NCBI RefSeq assembly: GCF_024181585.1
Contig: NZ_CP054258.1
Coordinates: 1,054,001-1,118,000, forward strand
Direction of reading: 5' to 3'
From: Treponema socranskii subsp. buccale
GTDB lineage: Bacteria > Spirochaetota > Spirochaetia > Treponematales > Treponemataceae
Length of the DNA: 64,000 nucleotides
Of the stretch, positions 25,512-34,981 are shown in pieces. The stretch's first letter is position 1, and every line of letters starts with the position of its first letter. The position numbers and the translations under genes were made by a program. The notes under the pieces were generated by a model. The model ran no database searches, was not told the origin of the DNA, and saw nothing but the letters and a program-made list of their open reading frames with translations.

Positions 25512-26470
25512 ACTCGCTGTATACTGAAACGGTTTCACCCAGATCCTTTCTCGGTGATATATGGGTTGAAATCGGTAAAAAAGATCCTCGCACAGTTGTA
25601 CTGGACTGCGATTTGGCTGCTGCAACAAAAACAGATGCTTTCGCAAGGGCCTATCCTGACAGATTTTTTGAAATGGGAATCGGCGAACAGAACGCCATGA
25701 GCGTTTCTGCCGGCCTTGCGGCAGAAGGACTCATTCCTTTTTATGCTAACTTTGCGCTTTTTTCCAGCGGAACTTGTTGGACACAGTTGCGTCAAAACTG
25801 TTTTTCAAACTTAAATGTAAAGATCGTGGCAACACACCCGGGTATGGATAACGGGCCTGACGGCGGGACACATCATGCAAATGAAGAAATAGCGCTCACG
25901 CGAACAATACCGTGCTTAACGGTGCTGTCACCTGCCGATCATTTCCAAGTACGCGCCGCCATGTTTTATGCTTTACAGATACAAGGGCCTGTTTACATTA
26001 GAGTGCCGCGCGATGAAACACCGGTACTTCATTCCGCAAACACGCAATTCTCATTCGATACATTGGAAATGATATGTGACAAAGGTGATGATTTTGCAAT
26101 CGTATATGAAGGCAGTGCCGCTTTACAAGCCTGTGACGGATTTATGCGCTTGGCAGACAAGAAGCTAAAAGGAAAACTTTTGGCTGTTCCGTCATTAAAA
26201 CCGTTTGACAATACCGGTATTTTAGATATTGCAAAACAAGTTAAGACTATCGTTACGGTAGAAAACCATTCAGTCTACGGAGGGCTTGGCGGTATTGTTG
26301 CAGAAACACTCTGCACTTCGTCAGCTCGTTGTCCTGTTGGATATGTCGGCGTCAACGATGTTTTTACCGAATCCGGAAAATCACAGGCAGTGAAATCCAA
26401 ATTCGGTCTTTCTGCAGAGGCTATTGAAAAAAAAGTCTTAAGTATTTTGGGGTGTGTTTCAGCCGAATAA
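25508..26470 (+). CDS. transketolase C-terminal subunit (second copy)
   Basis: 320 residues; catalytic-glutamate motif EMGIGEQNAMSVSAGLA and C-terminal KPFDNTGILDIAKQ...VENHSVYGGLGG. It overlaps its partner by 4 bp. It is the last gene of the PTS operon. Confidence 0.92.
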   Translation: MNSLYTETVSPRSFLGDIWVEIGKKDPRTVVLDCDLAAATKTDAFARAYPDRFFEMGIGEQNAMSVSAGLAAEGLIPFYANFALFSSGTCWTQLRQNCFSNLNVKIVATHPGMDNGPDGGTHHANEEIALTRTIPCLTVLSPADHFQVRAAMFYALQIQGPVYIRVPRDETPVLHSANTQFSFDTLEMICDKGDDFAIVYEGSAALQACDGFMRLADKKLKGKLLAVPSLKPFDNTGILDIAKQVKTIVTVENHSVYGGLGGIVAETLCTSSARCPVGYVGVNDVFTESGKSQAVKSKFGLSAEAIEKKVLSILGCVSAE

Positions 26471-26640
26471 ATATAATTTTAAGGAGTTATCGCAAAGCTC
26501 ATCCATCAGTCTATCGATCACGCCTTTTTGCACGATTGTACAAATCCGCTCGGCGGAGGCTACCTCTTTTAAATCTTCTCTGTATTGACTGACGTTATCA
26601 TTTCGTGCAACAACTGCCGTCGAACGCGCACATCTTACCT
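26459..26640 (-). pseudogene. possible remnant of an unrecognised gene
   Basis: A stop-free minus-strand frame of about 60 codons runs from just after the beta-flower gene to a TGA at 26459-26461. It reads like a real protein tail (for example VARNDNVSQYREDLKEVAS, then QKGVIDRLMDELCDN), rich in D, E, K and R. No start codon or ribosome site is present. It could be the 3' end of a decayed gene or chance. I do not recognise the family. Confidence 0.25.
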
Positions 26641-26937
26641 CCCATCGTCAAATAATCTCTCCCACGCGTCTTCGAATACGGTGCGCACCGGAGGCCGCGG
26701 AGAATGTGCCATAGGATGCATACCCTTTCCCGGATTTTCGGCATAGCCTGCGTTTCCGAAGTTGCCTTTGTGCATGTCCAAAATCATGCCGTCTTTGAGC
26801 TCTCCGACATAGCCTCCGCTCAGTTTGTGGACGTGTTCGCCCTTGAGCTGTCCGACGGGATTTCCTTCCATGTCGCGGATGTATGCGCCTTGTACGACGC
26901 CGAGCGGGTTTCCTTCTTTATCGAAAATGTATTCCAT
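26635..26937 (-). CDS. 4-fold beta flower-type small protein
   Basis: About 100 residues made of repeated strand pairs of the form D-x-x-G-x-x-(V/L)-G-x-(V/L)-x-G: DKEGNPLGVVQGAYI, DMEGNPVGQLKGEHV, KLSGGYVGELKDGMI, DMHKGNFGNAGY. This matches the short repeat proteins called 4-fold beta flower proteins; function unknown. A C-terminal tail after residue 75 is proline-rich then helical. The start is ATG at 26937 (AAGGA 8 nt upstream); a TTG at 26943 is less likely. Promoter candidate on the minus strand: TTGTAG, 16 bp, TATAAT (26987-27014). Confidence 0.7.
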   Translation of the reverse strand: MEYIFDKEGNPLGVVQGAYIRDMEGNPVGQLKGEHVHKLSGGYVGELKDGMILDMHKGNFGNAGYAENPGKGMHPMAHSPRPPVRTVFEDAWERLFDDGR

Positions 26938-27102
26938 TTGCAATTTCCTTAATAATTTTTTATGCGGTCATATAGCGATCGTATACATTATAGAGAAAAT
27001 CGCATTTTCTACAATCAGGCGCGGGAAGGGCGGATGAAATTATATTGGCAGAAAACAATGCGTGCTGTAAAAAGGCGCGGTACTTTCGGCAATAGACTGC
27101 CT

Positions 27103-29175
27103 TTATTCGGTACCGCTTCCGTTGAGGGCGGCGCCGGCAAGACTGTCGATATAGTGCGCTGCTGCGGCTTTTTGTGCAGTCGTGCCGGCATTTTCGAGCG
27201 ATTCGATCTGTTTCGCTTTTTTTCCTTTCCGTGCATCGTTGAGCTTTTTCGCTTCCCGCATAATTTTTTCCGCTTCGTCGGCACTCACGCCGAGCGCGTC
27301 CGCGATGCGCTCTTTATCGGCACTTGCGAGGTTTTCGAGCGTCGTAAATGTTTTTATCAATGTGCGTGCTCGCTTTTCGCCGATGCCCGGAAGTTCGAGA
27401 AAAATGCTTACGGTATTTTCTTTGGTGCGGAGGCGCTGGTTTTTACTTGTCGCAAAGCGGTGCGTTTCGTCTCTTACGCGCTGGAGCAGGCGGAGCGCGT
27501 CGCTTCTGCGCGGAAGTACGACGGGCGTGCTGTTGCCCGGACGGTAGATTTCTTCGTTTTTTTCGGCAAGTCCCGCGATCGGGATGTCGATGCCGAGCGA
27601 TGTGAGTACGCTCTGCACCGCATTCACCTGTCCGATGCCGCCGTCTATGAGGAGGAGATCCGGCAATTCCCGCCCTTCGTTTAAAAGCCGCGTATAGCGT
27701 CTGCTCGTCGCTTCCCGCATGGATGCGAAGTCGTCTATGATGCCGTCGGTCGTTTTGAGACGGAAATAGCGGTAATTTTTTTTGTCGGGGTTGCCGTTAT
27801 AAAAACTTATTAAACTTGCGACGGGGAATTTTCCGCCGATATGCGCGATGTCGAATCCTTCGATGCGCACGGGAAGCGTGTCGAGAGAAAGAAGCGTTTT
27901 GAGTTCTTCGAGCGCGGGTATGTCGCCCCGTTCGCGTAAGCGCCGCACGATATCTTCATGCGCGTTTTGCTTTGCCATATTGATGGCTGCCGTGTGGTAT
28001 TTTGCGTTTCCTCTTGCGTCGGAAACGGGGACGACTTCGGTTTCGGCGCCGAGCGTTTCGGAAAACCATCTTGCAAGTTCGGCGGGCGAGAGAAAAGCGA
28101 CGCTTCGATCGGGGAGTTGCGGGGTGCCCCCGCTGGAGGGGGAGCGAGCAACCGTGTGCGAGCGCGGGGGAGGGCTCTTCCCCGCATCGGTATGAGAATT
28201 TTCAATGTCGGATAAATTATTAATTAATAAATTCGGTATATAGATGTGAGGCGGCACTTCGGCTTTGTCGGTGTAGTATGCGTTGAAAAACTCTCCGATG
28301 AGTTCCGCGTCTTCGTTTAAGCTTACGGTGCGGTAATTGCCGCGTCCTTCGAGTTTGCCGCCGCGGAGTTTTAAGACGGTAAAGCTTACGAGTTCTCCTT
28401 CCCTCCAATAGGCGATATAGTCGCGGTCATCTCCGTCGAAAGTTTGGACGATGTTCTGTTTTTGCATGATCGAAAGCGCTGAGAGTCCGTCTCTCAAGCG
28501 CGCGGCCTTTTCGAAGTCGAGGTTTTCTGATGCCTTTTGCATTTCGGCTTTTATTTTTTTTAGGGTGTCGTCTCCTTTTCCCTCAAGAAGGCTTGCGATT
28601 TCGCCGATGTATTCGGTATAGGCTTCGCGGGAAATTTTTTTGCAGCAGGGGGCGTCGCATCGGCCGATGTGGTAGTAGAGGCAGGGGGCATCGCGTTTTT
28701 TAAGCGTTTTGCACCGGCGCACGGGGTAGATGCGGTAGAGCGTGTCGATAAAGGTGTCGAGCGCGCCCGCGTCGGGGTAGGGGCCGAAATAGGTCGAGCC
28801 GTCTTCGAGGATGCGCCGCGTTTTGATGACGCGCGGAAAATCTTCGTTCGTGATCCGCAAAACGGGATAGGATTTGCCGTCTTTCAAATCGATGTTGTAA
28901 CGCGGATTGTATTTTTTAATAAGATTGTTTTCGAGCAGAAAGGCTTCATATTCGTTTGCCGTTGTGATATACTCGATTGACTCGGCGTGCGCGACGAGGA
29001 GTTTCGTTTTGATGTCTTTGCTGCCGGAAAAATACGAGGTGAGGCGATTTTTCAGATTTTTCGCTTTGCCGACATAGATGACATCTCCCTGCCGGTTCCG
29101 CCACAGGTAGACGCCGCTTGAAGAGGGGGCTTGTAATGCCGTTTCGTGTAATATTTCCCGTACCGCTTTTGCCAT
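27103..29175 (-). CDS. uvrC: excinuclease ABC subunit C
   Basis: 690 residues, longer than the usual 600-620. The GIY-YIG nuclease is at the N terminus (GVYLWRNRQGDVIYVGKAKNL). The UVR UvrB-binding motif is near residue 205. The C-terminal RNase H-like endonuclease (LLIDGGIGQVNAVQSVL) and helix-hairpin-helix (LPGIGEKRARTL) follow, with a lysine-rich tail. It makes both incisions in nucleotide excision repair with UvrAB. Odd: a proline/serine-rich block of about 35 residues around residues 335-370 (28082-28215) is encoded by G+C-rich sequence unlike its surroundings; see findings. Start ATG 29175. Confidence 0.95.
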   Translation of the reverse strand: MAKAVREILHETALQAPSSSGVYLWRNRQGDVIYVGKAKNLKNRLTSYFSGSKDIKTKLLVAHAESIEYITTANEYEAFLLENNLIKKYNPRYNIDLKDGKSYPVLRITNEDFPRVIKTRRILEDGSTYFGPYPDAGALDTFIDTLYRIYPVRRCKTLKKRDAPCLYYHIGRCDAPCCKKISREAYTEYIGEIASLLEGKGDDTLKKIKAEMQKASENLDFEKAARLRDGLSALSIMQKQNIVQTFDGDDRDYIAYWREGELVSFTVLKLRGGKLEGRGNYRTVSLNEDAELIGEFFNAYYTDKAEVPPHIYIPNLLINNLSDIENSHTDAGKSPPPRSHTVARSPSSGGTPQLPDRSVAFLSPAELARWFSETLGAETEVVPVSDARGNAKYHTAAINMAKQNAHEDIVRRLRERGDIPALEELKTLLSLDTLPVRIEGFDIAHIGGKFPVASLISFYNGNPDKKNYRYFRLKTTDGIIDDFASMREATSRRYTRLLNEGRELPDLLLIDGGIGQVNAVQSVLTSLGIDIPIAGLAEKNEEIYRPGNSTPVVLPRRSDALRLLQRVRDETHRFATSKNQRLRTKENTVSIFLELPGIGEKRARTLIKTFTTLENLASADKERIADALGVSADEAEKIMREAKKLNDARKGKKAKQIESLENAGTTAQKAAAAHYIDSLAGAALNGSGTE
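28090..28215 (-). repeat. apparent in-frame insertion within uvrC
   Basis: The segment encodes SPPPRSHTVARSPSSGG and neighbours between two conserved UvrC blocks. It holds clustered G/C runs (CCCCCGCTGGAGGGGGAGCG). The limits are approximate. It resembles a small coding-compatible intergenic-type repeat that landed in a linker. No second copy is in the window. Confidence 0.4.
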
Positions 29176-29176
29176 A

Positions 29177-30880
29177 GTGCCTATGTGTTTTCCGTATAAT
29201 AAAAAAATAACGATTTTGTCCGCGCTTCGTCCAGTACGTGCGTTTGCCGCTTTATGTGCGCTTCGTTCGGCGCATACACTTGCCGTTTCGTGCGCTTTTC
29301 ATCCGGTGCGCGCTTTCGTTTTATCGACCGCTCTTCGTTCGGCGCATACACTTGCCGTTTCGCGGACGCTTCGCTTTCGCGCGTGCTTTTTATTGTACGC
29401 GCTTTCGGCCGTTTTGTGTATCCGTTCCGCCTTTGCCGATTCCGTGACGATCGGCGGAAGCGAAGGCTGGTCGAAGCTTTCGCTCCGGAGAGGCGTTGCG
29501 GAGGGGACGGGGCGCTTCGGCTATCCGTGTATCGAACTTGCCACCGACAGCCGTGTTCAGGACGCGATGACGGATACGCTTTTCGATTTCGAAAAAAAGC
29601 CGTTTTCGGATAAGACGGGGCATTACACTGTGAGCAAAAACGCCCTTTTGCTTTCGGCAAAATCGGCGATGGGAAAAGGCGCCGCTCTTTCCCGCGGTAC
29701 GGGCGGCATATCGCTTCGCGGAAAACGTGGAGCGCTTTTCGGTACGGAGGGACCTGCACCGTCATTTTATATTGAGTTTTGGCTTTCGCCCGCGGTTGCG
29801 GAAAACGGTGAAGTCGTTTTTAATTGGCGCTCGTCGCGCAGCATCGGACGCAATATCGTATATCAGATGATTACGGCATCTTTTTATCAAAATCATCTTT
29901 CGTGGACGTTTTCGAATATCTTTGACGGATACGATAAAGGCGATGTAACGCTTTCGGGCATTACGACGCTGATTCCCGGAACATGGGCGTATCACTCGAT
30001 CGCTTTCGACGAAGAGAATGGGTGTATCGAATACCGCGTGAACGGCATGCTCGAAGCGATCGCCTACGTTACGTCGACCGGCCGTGCGTCGGGTTCGGTG
30101 TATCCTGCGTATTTCGGCGTACCTGCGGATATAGAACTGTGCGGAAAGTATACGGGGCTTATCGACGACTTTCGCATACAAAGGGGAACCTGCGACGAAG
30201 CGATGCTGCAAAAATCGGAAGATGCGTCGGCTCTCGGTTATGCGAAGTACCGTGCGTCCGGCGGGCGGATCGAAACGCAGCCGCTTTTAACGTCGGTCGC
30301 ATCTTCCCTCAATTCGGTGACGGCGCTGATGAGTAAACCGGATCAAACAGCGGTGCGTCTCTATGTACGAAGCGGTGATAACGTTTTCGACTGGACGGAT
30401 TCGTATCCCGCGTGGCGTCCGGTGCGAAGCGGAGAAGCGATTTCGGGCGTAAACGGTTTGTATTTTCAAATAGCCGCCGATCTTTATCCCGACGGAAACG
30501 GATCGCACACGCCGTCGATTACGCAAATCGATATCGATTATACGGTGCCTCCTTTGCCGCTTCCGCCTTTTACCGTAAAAGCGGCTGCCGGTGACGGAAG
30601 CGTAACGCTTTCGTGGGCGCATTCCGTCGACGAAAATGCGGGCGGTTATTACGTTTACTACGGCACGAGACCCGGCGAATACCTCGGACGGGTTGCACGC
30701 GAAGGCTCATCGCCTGTCGATGCGGGTTTTTCGCAGGCGGTAACGCTCACGAATCTCAAAAACGGAACGATTTATTATTTTGCAGTTGCATCTTATTCGA
30801 AACTCGACAGGCGCATAGTCGGCCCTCTTTCGCGCGAAACCTATGCGCGCCCCGCATCGGACGGCGATTATGGCAAGTGA
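29177..30880 (+). CDS. exported LamG-like / fibronectin type III surface or periplasmic protein
   Basis: Up to 567 residues. The hydrophobic signal (RACFLLYALSAVLCIRSAFA) ends near residue 85. A concanavalin/LamG-like domain covers about 150-320 (FYIEFWLSP, WAYHSIAFDEENG, YTGLIDDFRI). A fibronectin type III module (about 468-560) has PPFTVKAAAGDGSVTLSW and LKNGTIYYFAVAS. The true start is uncertain: GTG 29177 and ATG 29183 lie before a TATAAT-like box, and the first 60 residues come from a DNA repeat. A start nearer the signal peptide (TTG codons around 29280-29395) is possible. The gene overlaps the TPR gene and probably forms an operon with it. Confidence 0.65.
   Translation: MPMCFPYNKKITILSALRPVRAFAALCALRSAHTLAVSCAFHPVRAFVLSTALRSAHTLAVSRTLRFRACFLLYALSAVLCIRSAFADSVTIGGSEGWSKLSLRRGVAEGTGRFGYPCIELATDSRVQDAMTDTLFDFEKKPFSDKTGHYTVSKNALLLSAKSAMGKGAALSRGTGGISLRGKRGALFGTEGPAPSFYIEFWLSPAVAENGEVVFNWRSSRSIGRNIVYQMITASFYQNHLSWTFSNIFDGYDKGDVTLSGITTLIPGTWAYHSIAFDEENGCIEYRVNGMLEAIAYVTSTGRASGSVYPAYFGVPADIELCGKYTGLIDDFRIQRGTCDEAMLQKSEDASALGYAKYRASGGRIETQPLLTSVASSLNSVTALMSKPDQTAVRLYVRSGDNVFDWTDSYPAWRPVRSGEAISGVNGLYFQIAADLYPDGNGSHTPSITQIDIDYTVPPLPLPPFTVKAAAGDGSVTLSWAHSVDENAGGYYVYYGTRPGEYLGRVAREGSSPVDAGFSQAVTLTNLKNGTIYYFAVASYSKLDRRIVGPLSRETYARPASDGDYGK
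29261..29362 (+). repeat. 30-bp direct repeat, 72 bp apart, in the 5' end of the LamG gene
   Basis: Identical 30-mers occupy 29261-29290 and 29333-29362, starting CTTCGTTCGGCGCATACACT. The surrounding sequence (GCGCTTCGTCCAG, GCGCTTTTCATCC) shows further diverged units. Spacing of 72 bp keeps the frame. Confidence 0.8.
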
Positions 30881-33731
30881 AAGGGCAGAGGAGAATAAAT
30901 TCGTTTTTCGCCGTGCGGCGGCAGCTCTCGCTTCCCGCGATTTTGAACTCGCCGCGCGCTTGTATAAGGGCTTGTTAAAAAACGATCCCGAAAACCGCGA
31001 TGTGCTTTTTGCGCTCGGCGACGTGTACGTCAAATCGGGCGACGATGCGCGCGCTCTTCCTTATTACGAAAAAATTAATAAGATTGATCCGAACGATGCG
31101 GCCTCTCTCATCGCGTCGGGCGGCATTTACCGCAGGCTCGGCCGCTATGACGATGCTCTCCGCTCTCTTCGTGCAGCGCTCTCCGCAGGCGGCAATACAA
31201 CTGCGATACAGTATAATTTGGGATTTACCTATCGTTCGATGGGAGATTACGACAAGGCGATCGAATGCTTCGAATCGGTTATCGCCGCTGATCCGGGCGA
31301 TACGCTTGCGTACAATCATTTGGGCGCCATCTATGCGCTCCGTAAAGAATATCAAAAAGCGATGACGGCGTATAAACGCGGTTTACAAATCGATCCGAAT
31401 CATCCGGTGCTGCAGTTGAATCTTGCCGAAACGTATGAAGCCGTCGGCGCGGACGGAGAAGCGGCCGTCGTATACGAAGCTGTCCTGCGTGCAAAACCCG
31501 GAAACACGGAAGCCGTTCGAAAGTATGCAGCGCTTTTGCTCCGTCGTCATAAGACGGAAGCGGCCGCAGCCGTCGTCACAAAGGCGATCGCTCTGTATCC
31601 GTCGAATGCGGGGCTTTTTGCGCTGCTCGGCCGTATAGCGCTCAAGCGCTTTGATTATGAAGCTGCCGTTTCCGCACTTAAAAAAGCTTTGACGCTCGAT
31701 CCGAAAAATACGACCCTTATCTCGTGCCTTGCCGACGCGTATGAAAAAAAAGGCGCGCTTGAAAACGGAGCCGCCCTTATTCGTCAGGCTGAAAACGATT
31801 TTCCGTCGGACGCCGCAGTCGGAGAGCAATATGTCCGCACGCTTCTTTCAGCCCGTGATTATGAAAGTGCATTTGCAAAACTGAAAGCGCTCTATGCGGA
31901 AAATCAAAACGATGTGCAAATCCTCGATCTCTACGGACAGTATTGTATTTGCAGGGGAGAAGATGAAAAGGCCGCTTCCTGTTATAAAAAAATAAATTCG
32001 ATCGACTCGCAATATTTTGCGTATGAAAAATCGGCGGCGCGACGCTTTATGCAAGCGGGGCGATTCGATAAGGCGCGGAATTTTATCGCGCGCTATCTTT
32101 CAAAATATCCGAGCGATGAAGAAGTACTCGTGCTGTCGGCGGAAATCGATACGGAGGAAGGAAAACTTTCGTCCGCGCTTGCCGCTTACCGCGCCGCCCT
32201 CGCCGTAGACGGCGGCAATGTTTCGGCAAAAAATGAAAGTGCGCGTATCGAAAAATTATTAAAAGAAGCGGACGGTACACAGAACGATTATACTGCGGAT
32301 GAAAACGATGAAACAACCGGTGCGGAAATCGTTATGGATTCTCCCGAAACGAAAGCCGCCGAAGCTTCCGTTTACGGACAGGTTCGCTCAGACGATGATT
32401 TTTTCGATTTTGATTTGGCGGGTGAAAGCCTTTTAAAAGCCGACGACGAAATCGATCCGTTTACGATTGCCGATCGGGAAAGCGATGAGGAAATGCGGGA
32501 TTCCGAAGCGGAGGGTTTGGATCTCCTCATTCCGTCCGACCGCCCGATCGACAAAGATGCGACCGCGCGGGCGGCCGGAAGCGGCGATGTTTTCGACGGG
32601 AGGACGGGGCCTGCTGCGGGAATCGATGAAAGTCTTTCCGGAAATATAGAAGACGTCTTCGGCACGGAAAATATCGATGCGGGATTTGAGCCTCCGACCG
32701 TTTTCCCGAAAAGTAAAGCTGAGCGTGTAAATTACGAAGACGAGCCCGTTCCGATAGCCGAAGACGCGCCTGCTTCTTTGCCAAAGAGTCCGACCTCTTT
32801 GCCGCTTTCCGCTGAAAAAGAAGCGCGAGCGGAAGCCGGTGCAAGCGAGCAAATATCTGCGGAATCTTCGTTTCGTGCACAGGGTCCGCATGAAGCTGCG
32901 GGTGCACTTGCTCCCGAACGCATCGCGGAAGTCGAACGCCAAGCGGCCGAAGCGGCTTCCCGAAAACTTGAAGCCGCATTGGAAGCCGTAAACGTCCGCC
33001 GTGCGGATGAACTTGAAGCGTTGCGTCGTTCCTACGATGAAGCGCATCGGACGCGCAAAGCCGCGCGCGATGCCGTCAATGAAATGCGCGAGCTTATCGG
33101 TTCGGTGAAAAAGAGCGTCGAACGAATACGGTCGGATGCCGAACATGCGGAGTCGAACGTCAAAGGTGCGGCAGAAAATGCTGTGAAAAAAATACGGGAT
33201 GCGGCAGAAAAAGCTCTTTCCGAAACGGATGCAAACGAAAATATTTCAAAACAAACCGGCGGCGAAGGGCGCAGAGAGGAAATGCCTCGAGACTTTAACG
33301 CCGCGCTTGAAAAAGCCGTGCGCGCGCTTCCCGATATCGCCTCGGCTCTGCAAGATAAAAAAAGCGCAAAAGACTTTGCAATCGAATTGGCTCTTTTTAA
33401 AAAGCTCCGCGCCATGTGCGATTTTTTACCTTCGCGGCGGAAAGAAAAATTCATGAAAAGCCGGACGAGGCTTTTGCTCGATTACGTGATAGCGCGTCTT
33501 TCCGGAAAGCCGGGGCTGCTTGCGACGGCCGAAGCGCTCAGGAAGATAAAACTGTCTGCAGGTCTTTTGGAAAACGGAGAAGAGTCCTTTCCCGCACTCA
33601 CCGATGAACAGCTTGTACCGCTTGTCATCCACGATATGCGAACAAAACTTTCCGATTTGCCCGATGCATCCCTTGCCGCAGCTCTCGACGCTGCCGCATC
33701 GGAAGCTCTCGAAAATGCACGCGGACGCTGA
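30870..33731 (+). CDS. large TPR-repeat protein with coiled-coil tail
   Basis: About 953 residues. Residues 10-460 are a run of tetratricopeptide repeats (for example ALGDVYVKSGDDARALPYYEKINKID, FTYRSMGDYDKAIECFESVI in phase every 34 residues). Residues 480-680 are acidic, low-complexity and probably disordered. Residues 690-790 form an Ala/Glu/Arg-rich coiled coil, followed by a helical C-terminal domain. It is presumably a scaffold for protein complexes; the partner is unknown. ATG 30870 overlaps the LamG gene's stop; an in-frame ATG at 30843 is also possible. Confidence 0.8.
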   Translation: MASERAEENKFVFRRAAAALASRDFELAARLYKGLLKNDPENRDVLFALGDVYVKSGDDARALPYYEKINKIDPNDAASLIASGGIYRRLGRYDDALRSLRAALSAGGNTTAIQYNLGFTYRSMGDYDKAIECFESVIAADPGDTLAYNHLGAIYALRKEYQKAMTAYKRGLQIDPNHPVLQLNLAETYEAVGADGEAAVVYEAVLRAKPGNTEAVRKYAALLLRRHKTEAAAAVVTKAIALYPSNAGLFALLGRIALKRFDYEAAVSALKKALTLDPKNTTLISCLADAYEKKGALENGAALIRQAENDFPSDAAVGEQYVRTLLSARDYESAFAKLKALYAENQNDVQILDLYGQYCICRGEDEKAASCYKKINSIDSQYFAYEKSAARRFMQAGRFDKARNFIARYLSKYPSDEEVLVLSAEIDTEEGKLSSALAAYRAALAVDGGNVSAKNESARIEKLLKEADGTQNDYTADENDETTGAEIVMDSPETKAAEASVYGQVRSDDDFFDFDLAGESLLKADDEIDPFTIADRESDEEMRDSEAEGLDLLIPSDRPIDKDATARAAGSGDVFDGRTGPAAGIDESLSGNIEDVFGTENIDAGFEPPTVFPKSKAERVNYEDEPVPIAEDAPASLPKSPTSLPLSAEKEARAEAGASEQISAESSFRAQGPHEAAGALAPERIAEVERQAAEAASRKLEAALEAVNVRRADELEALRRSYDEAHRTRKAARDAVNEMRELIGSVKKSVERIRSDAEHAESNVKGAAENAVKKIRDAAEKALSETDANENISKQTGGEGRREEMPRDFNAALEKAVRALPDIASALQDKKSAKDFAIELALFKKLRAMCDFLPSRRKEKFMKSRTRLLLDYVIARLSGKPGLLATAEALRKIKLSAGLLENGEESFPALTDEQLVPLVIHDMRTKLSDLPDASLAAALDAAASEALENARGR

Positions 33732-33765
33732 GTTCGCCCGGGTGCAATGCGAATCCGCAAATCAA

Positions 33766-34911
33766 TTATAATTTAATAATTCTCGAATGCGTTATAACTT
33801 CGTTGCCGCTTTCGGTGATAAGTACGTCGTTTTCAAGGCGGCAGCCTCCGAGTTCTTCGTCGTAGAGTCCCGGTTCAAGCGTTACGATCATGCCCGATTT
33901 AAAAACGAGGGTTTCGGATGCTTTGAGATTAACGCGCGGAGGTTCATGTATTTCAAGACCGATCGCATGTCCGAGACCGTGAGGCATTTTCCGTTTTTCC
34001 ACAGCAAATACTTCGTCGGCTTTGAGCGCCGCATCGCGGATTGAAAGACCGGGTTTGTACAGTTTGAGACATTCGTCATAGGCTGTTTGTACGAGATCGA
34101 CGAGCTTTTCCTGTGCAGCGGAAAGCTTTCCGCGTGCAACCGTGACCGTCGTATCGCTCGTGTAGCCGTTTACGACGACGCCGAAATCGAGAATGGAAAG
34201 TCCCGAATCCGCCCATTTTCCGGAAGTGTAATTCGGAAAACAGTGGATACCCCAGCTGCGATCCGGTCCCGCGGCGAGCGTGTCGAATCCCGTTCGTTCG
34301 CAGCCGTGAGCGCGGCATTCCCTTTCGATAAGCAATGCGACATCCGTTTCCGTTACGAGCTTTTTCGATTTGATGCCCTCTTCAACCGTATCGATTATTA
34401 AATCTCCGATACGCGCGGCTTCTTTCGTACATGCGATTTCGTACGCGTCTTTTATCATGCGGAGCTCTGTGACATAGTGATGCACGCTGTTTTCCCGGCA
34501 GTGGACGTCGCAGCCTTCGAGCGCATCGACGTATTTTAAAAATTCGGGATAGGTCGTCGAAGGCGGCAGTTCGACTTTTTTGTTTTTTAAGTGACCGCTT
34601 TCACTCAGCACCGCTTTTACCGCATCGATTGCAGTGTTTTTATATTTCGTATACGGCACAACTTTATCTGCGAATGCATATCGTTTTGCCATGATTTCAT
34701 CCCACGGAACGAGTACCGAATACGCATCGTCGAATACGAGCAAAACCGCATCGTTTATGTGGCCTGAAAGATAGCGCACGGCGCTTTCGCGTTTTTCTTC
34801 ACTGTCGATAAAGACTGCCGCACCGATGCCGTTTTGTTTCATAAAGCGGGCGACGCGTGCACGGCGCTCGGTATACATCTTTTTAAATTCATCTGTTGTC
34901 GGTATTTTCAT
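33766..34911 (-). CDS. M24-family aminopeptidase (Xaa-Pro peptidase-like)
   Basis: 381 residues with an N-terminal creatinase-like domain (1-150) and a pita-bread metallopeptidase domain. Metal ligands: Asp in LSILDFGVVVNGYTSDTTVT, His in PHGLGHAIGLEIHE, Glu in TLEPGLY and Glu in RLENDVLIT. It releases N-terminal residues next to proline from peptides. It stands alone, transcribed towards the TPR gene. Confidence 0.9.
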   Translation of the reverse strand: MKIPTTDEFKKMYTERRARVARFMKQNGIGAAVFIDSEEKRESAVRYLSGHINDAVLLVFDDAYSVLVPWDEIMAKRYAFADKVVPYTKYKNTAIDAVKAVLSESGHLKNKKVELPPSTTYPEFLKYVDALEGCDVHCRENSVHHYVTELRMIKDAYEIACTKEAARIGDLIIDTVEEGIKSKKLVTETDVALLIERECRAHGCERTGFDTLAAGPDRSWGIHCFPNYTSGKWADSGLSILDFGVVVNGYTSDTTVTVARGKLSAAQEKLVDLVQTAYDECLKLYKPGLSIRDAALKADEVFAVEKRKMPHGLGHAIGLEIHEPPRVNLKASETLVFKSGMIVTLEPGLYDEELGGCRLENDVLITESGNEVITHSRIIKL

Positions 34912-34981
34912 ATATATTCCTTGTATATAAATATAGCGATTTTTTTATATTTCGGAAAGCGAAGCGGTGATTTCGAGCGTT

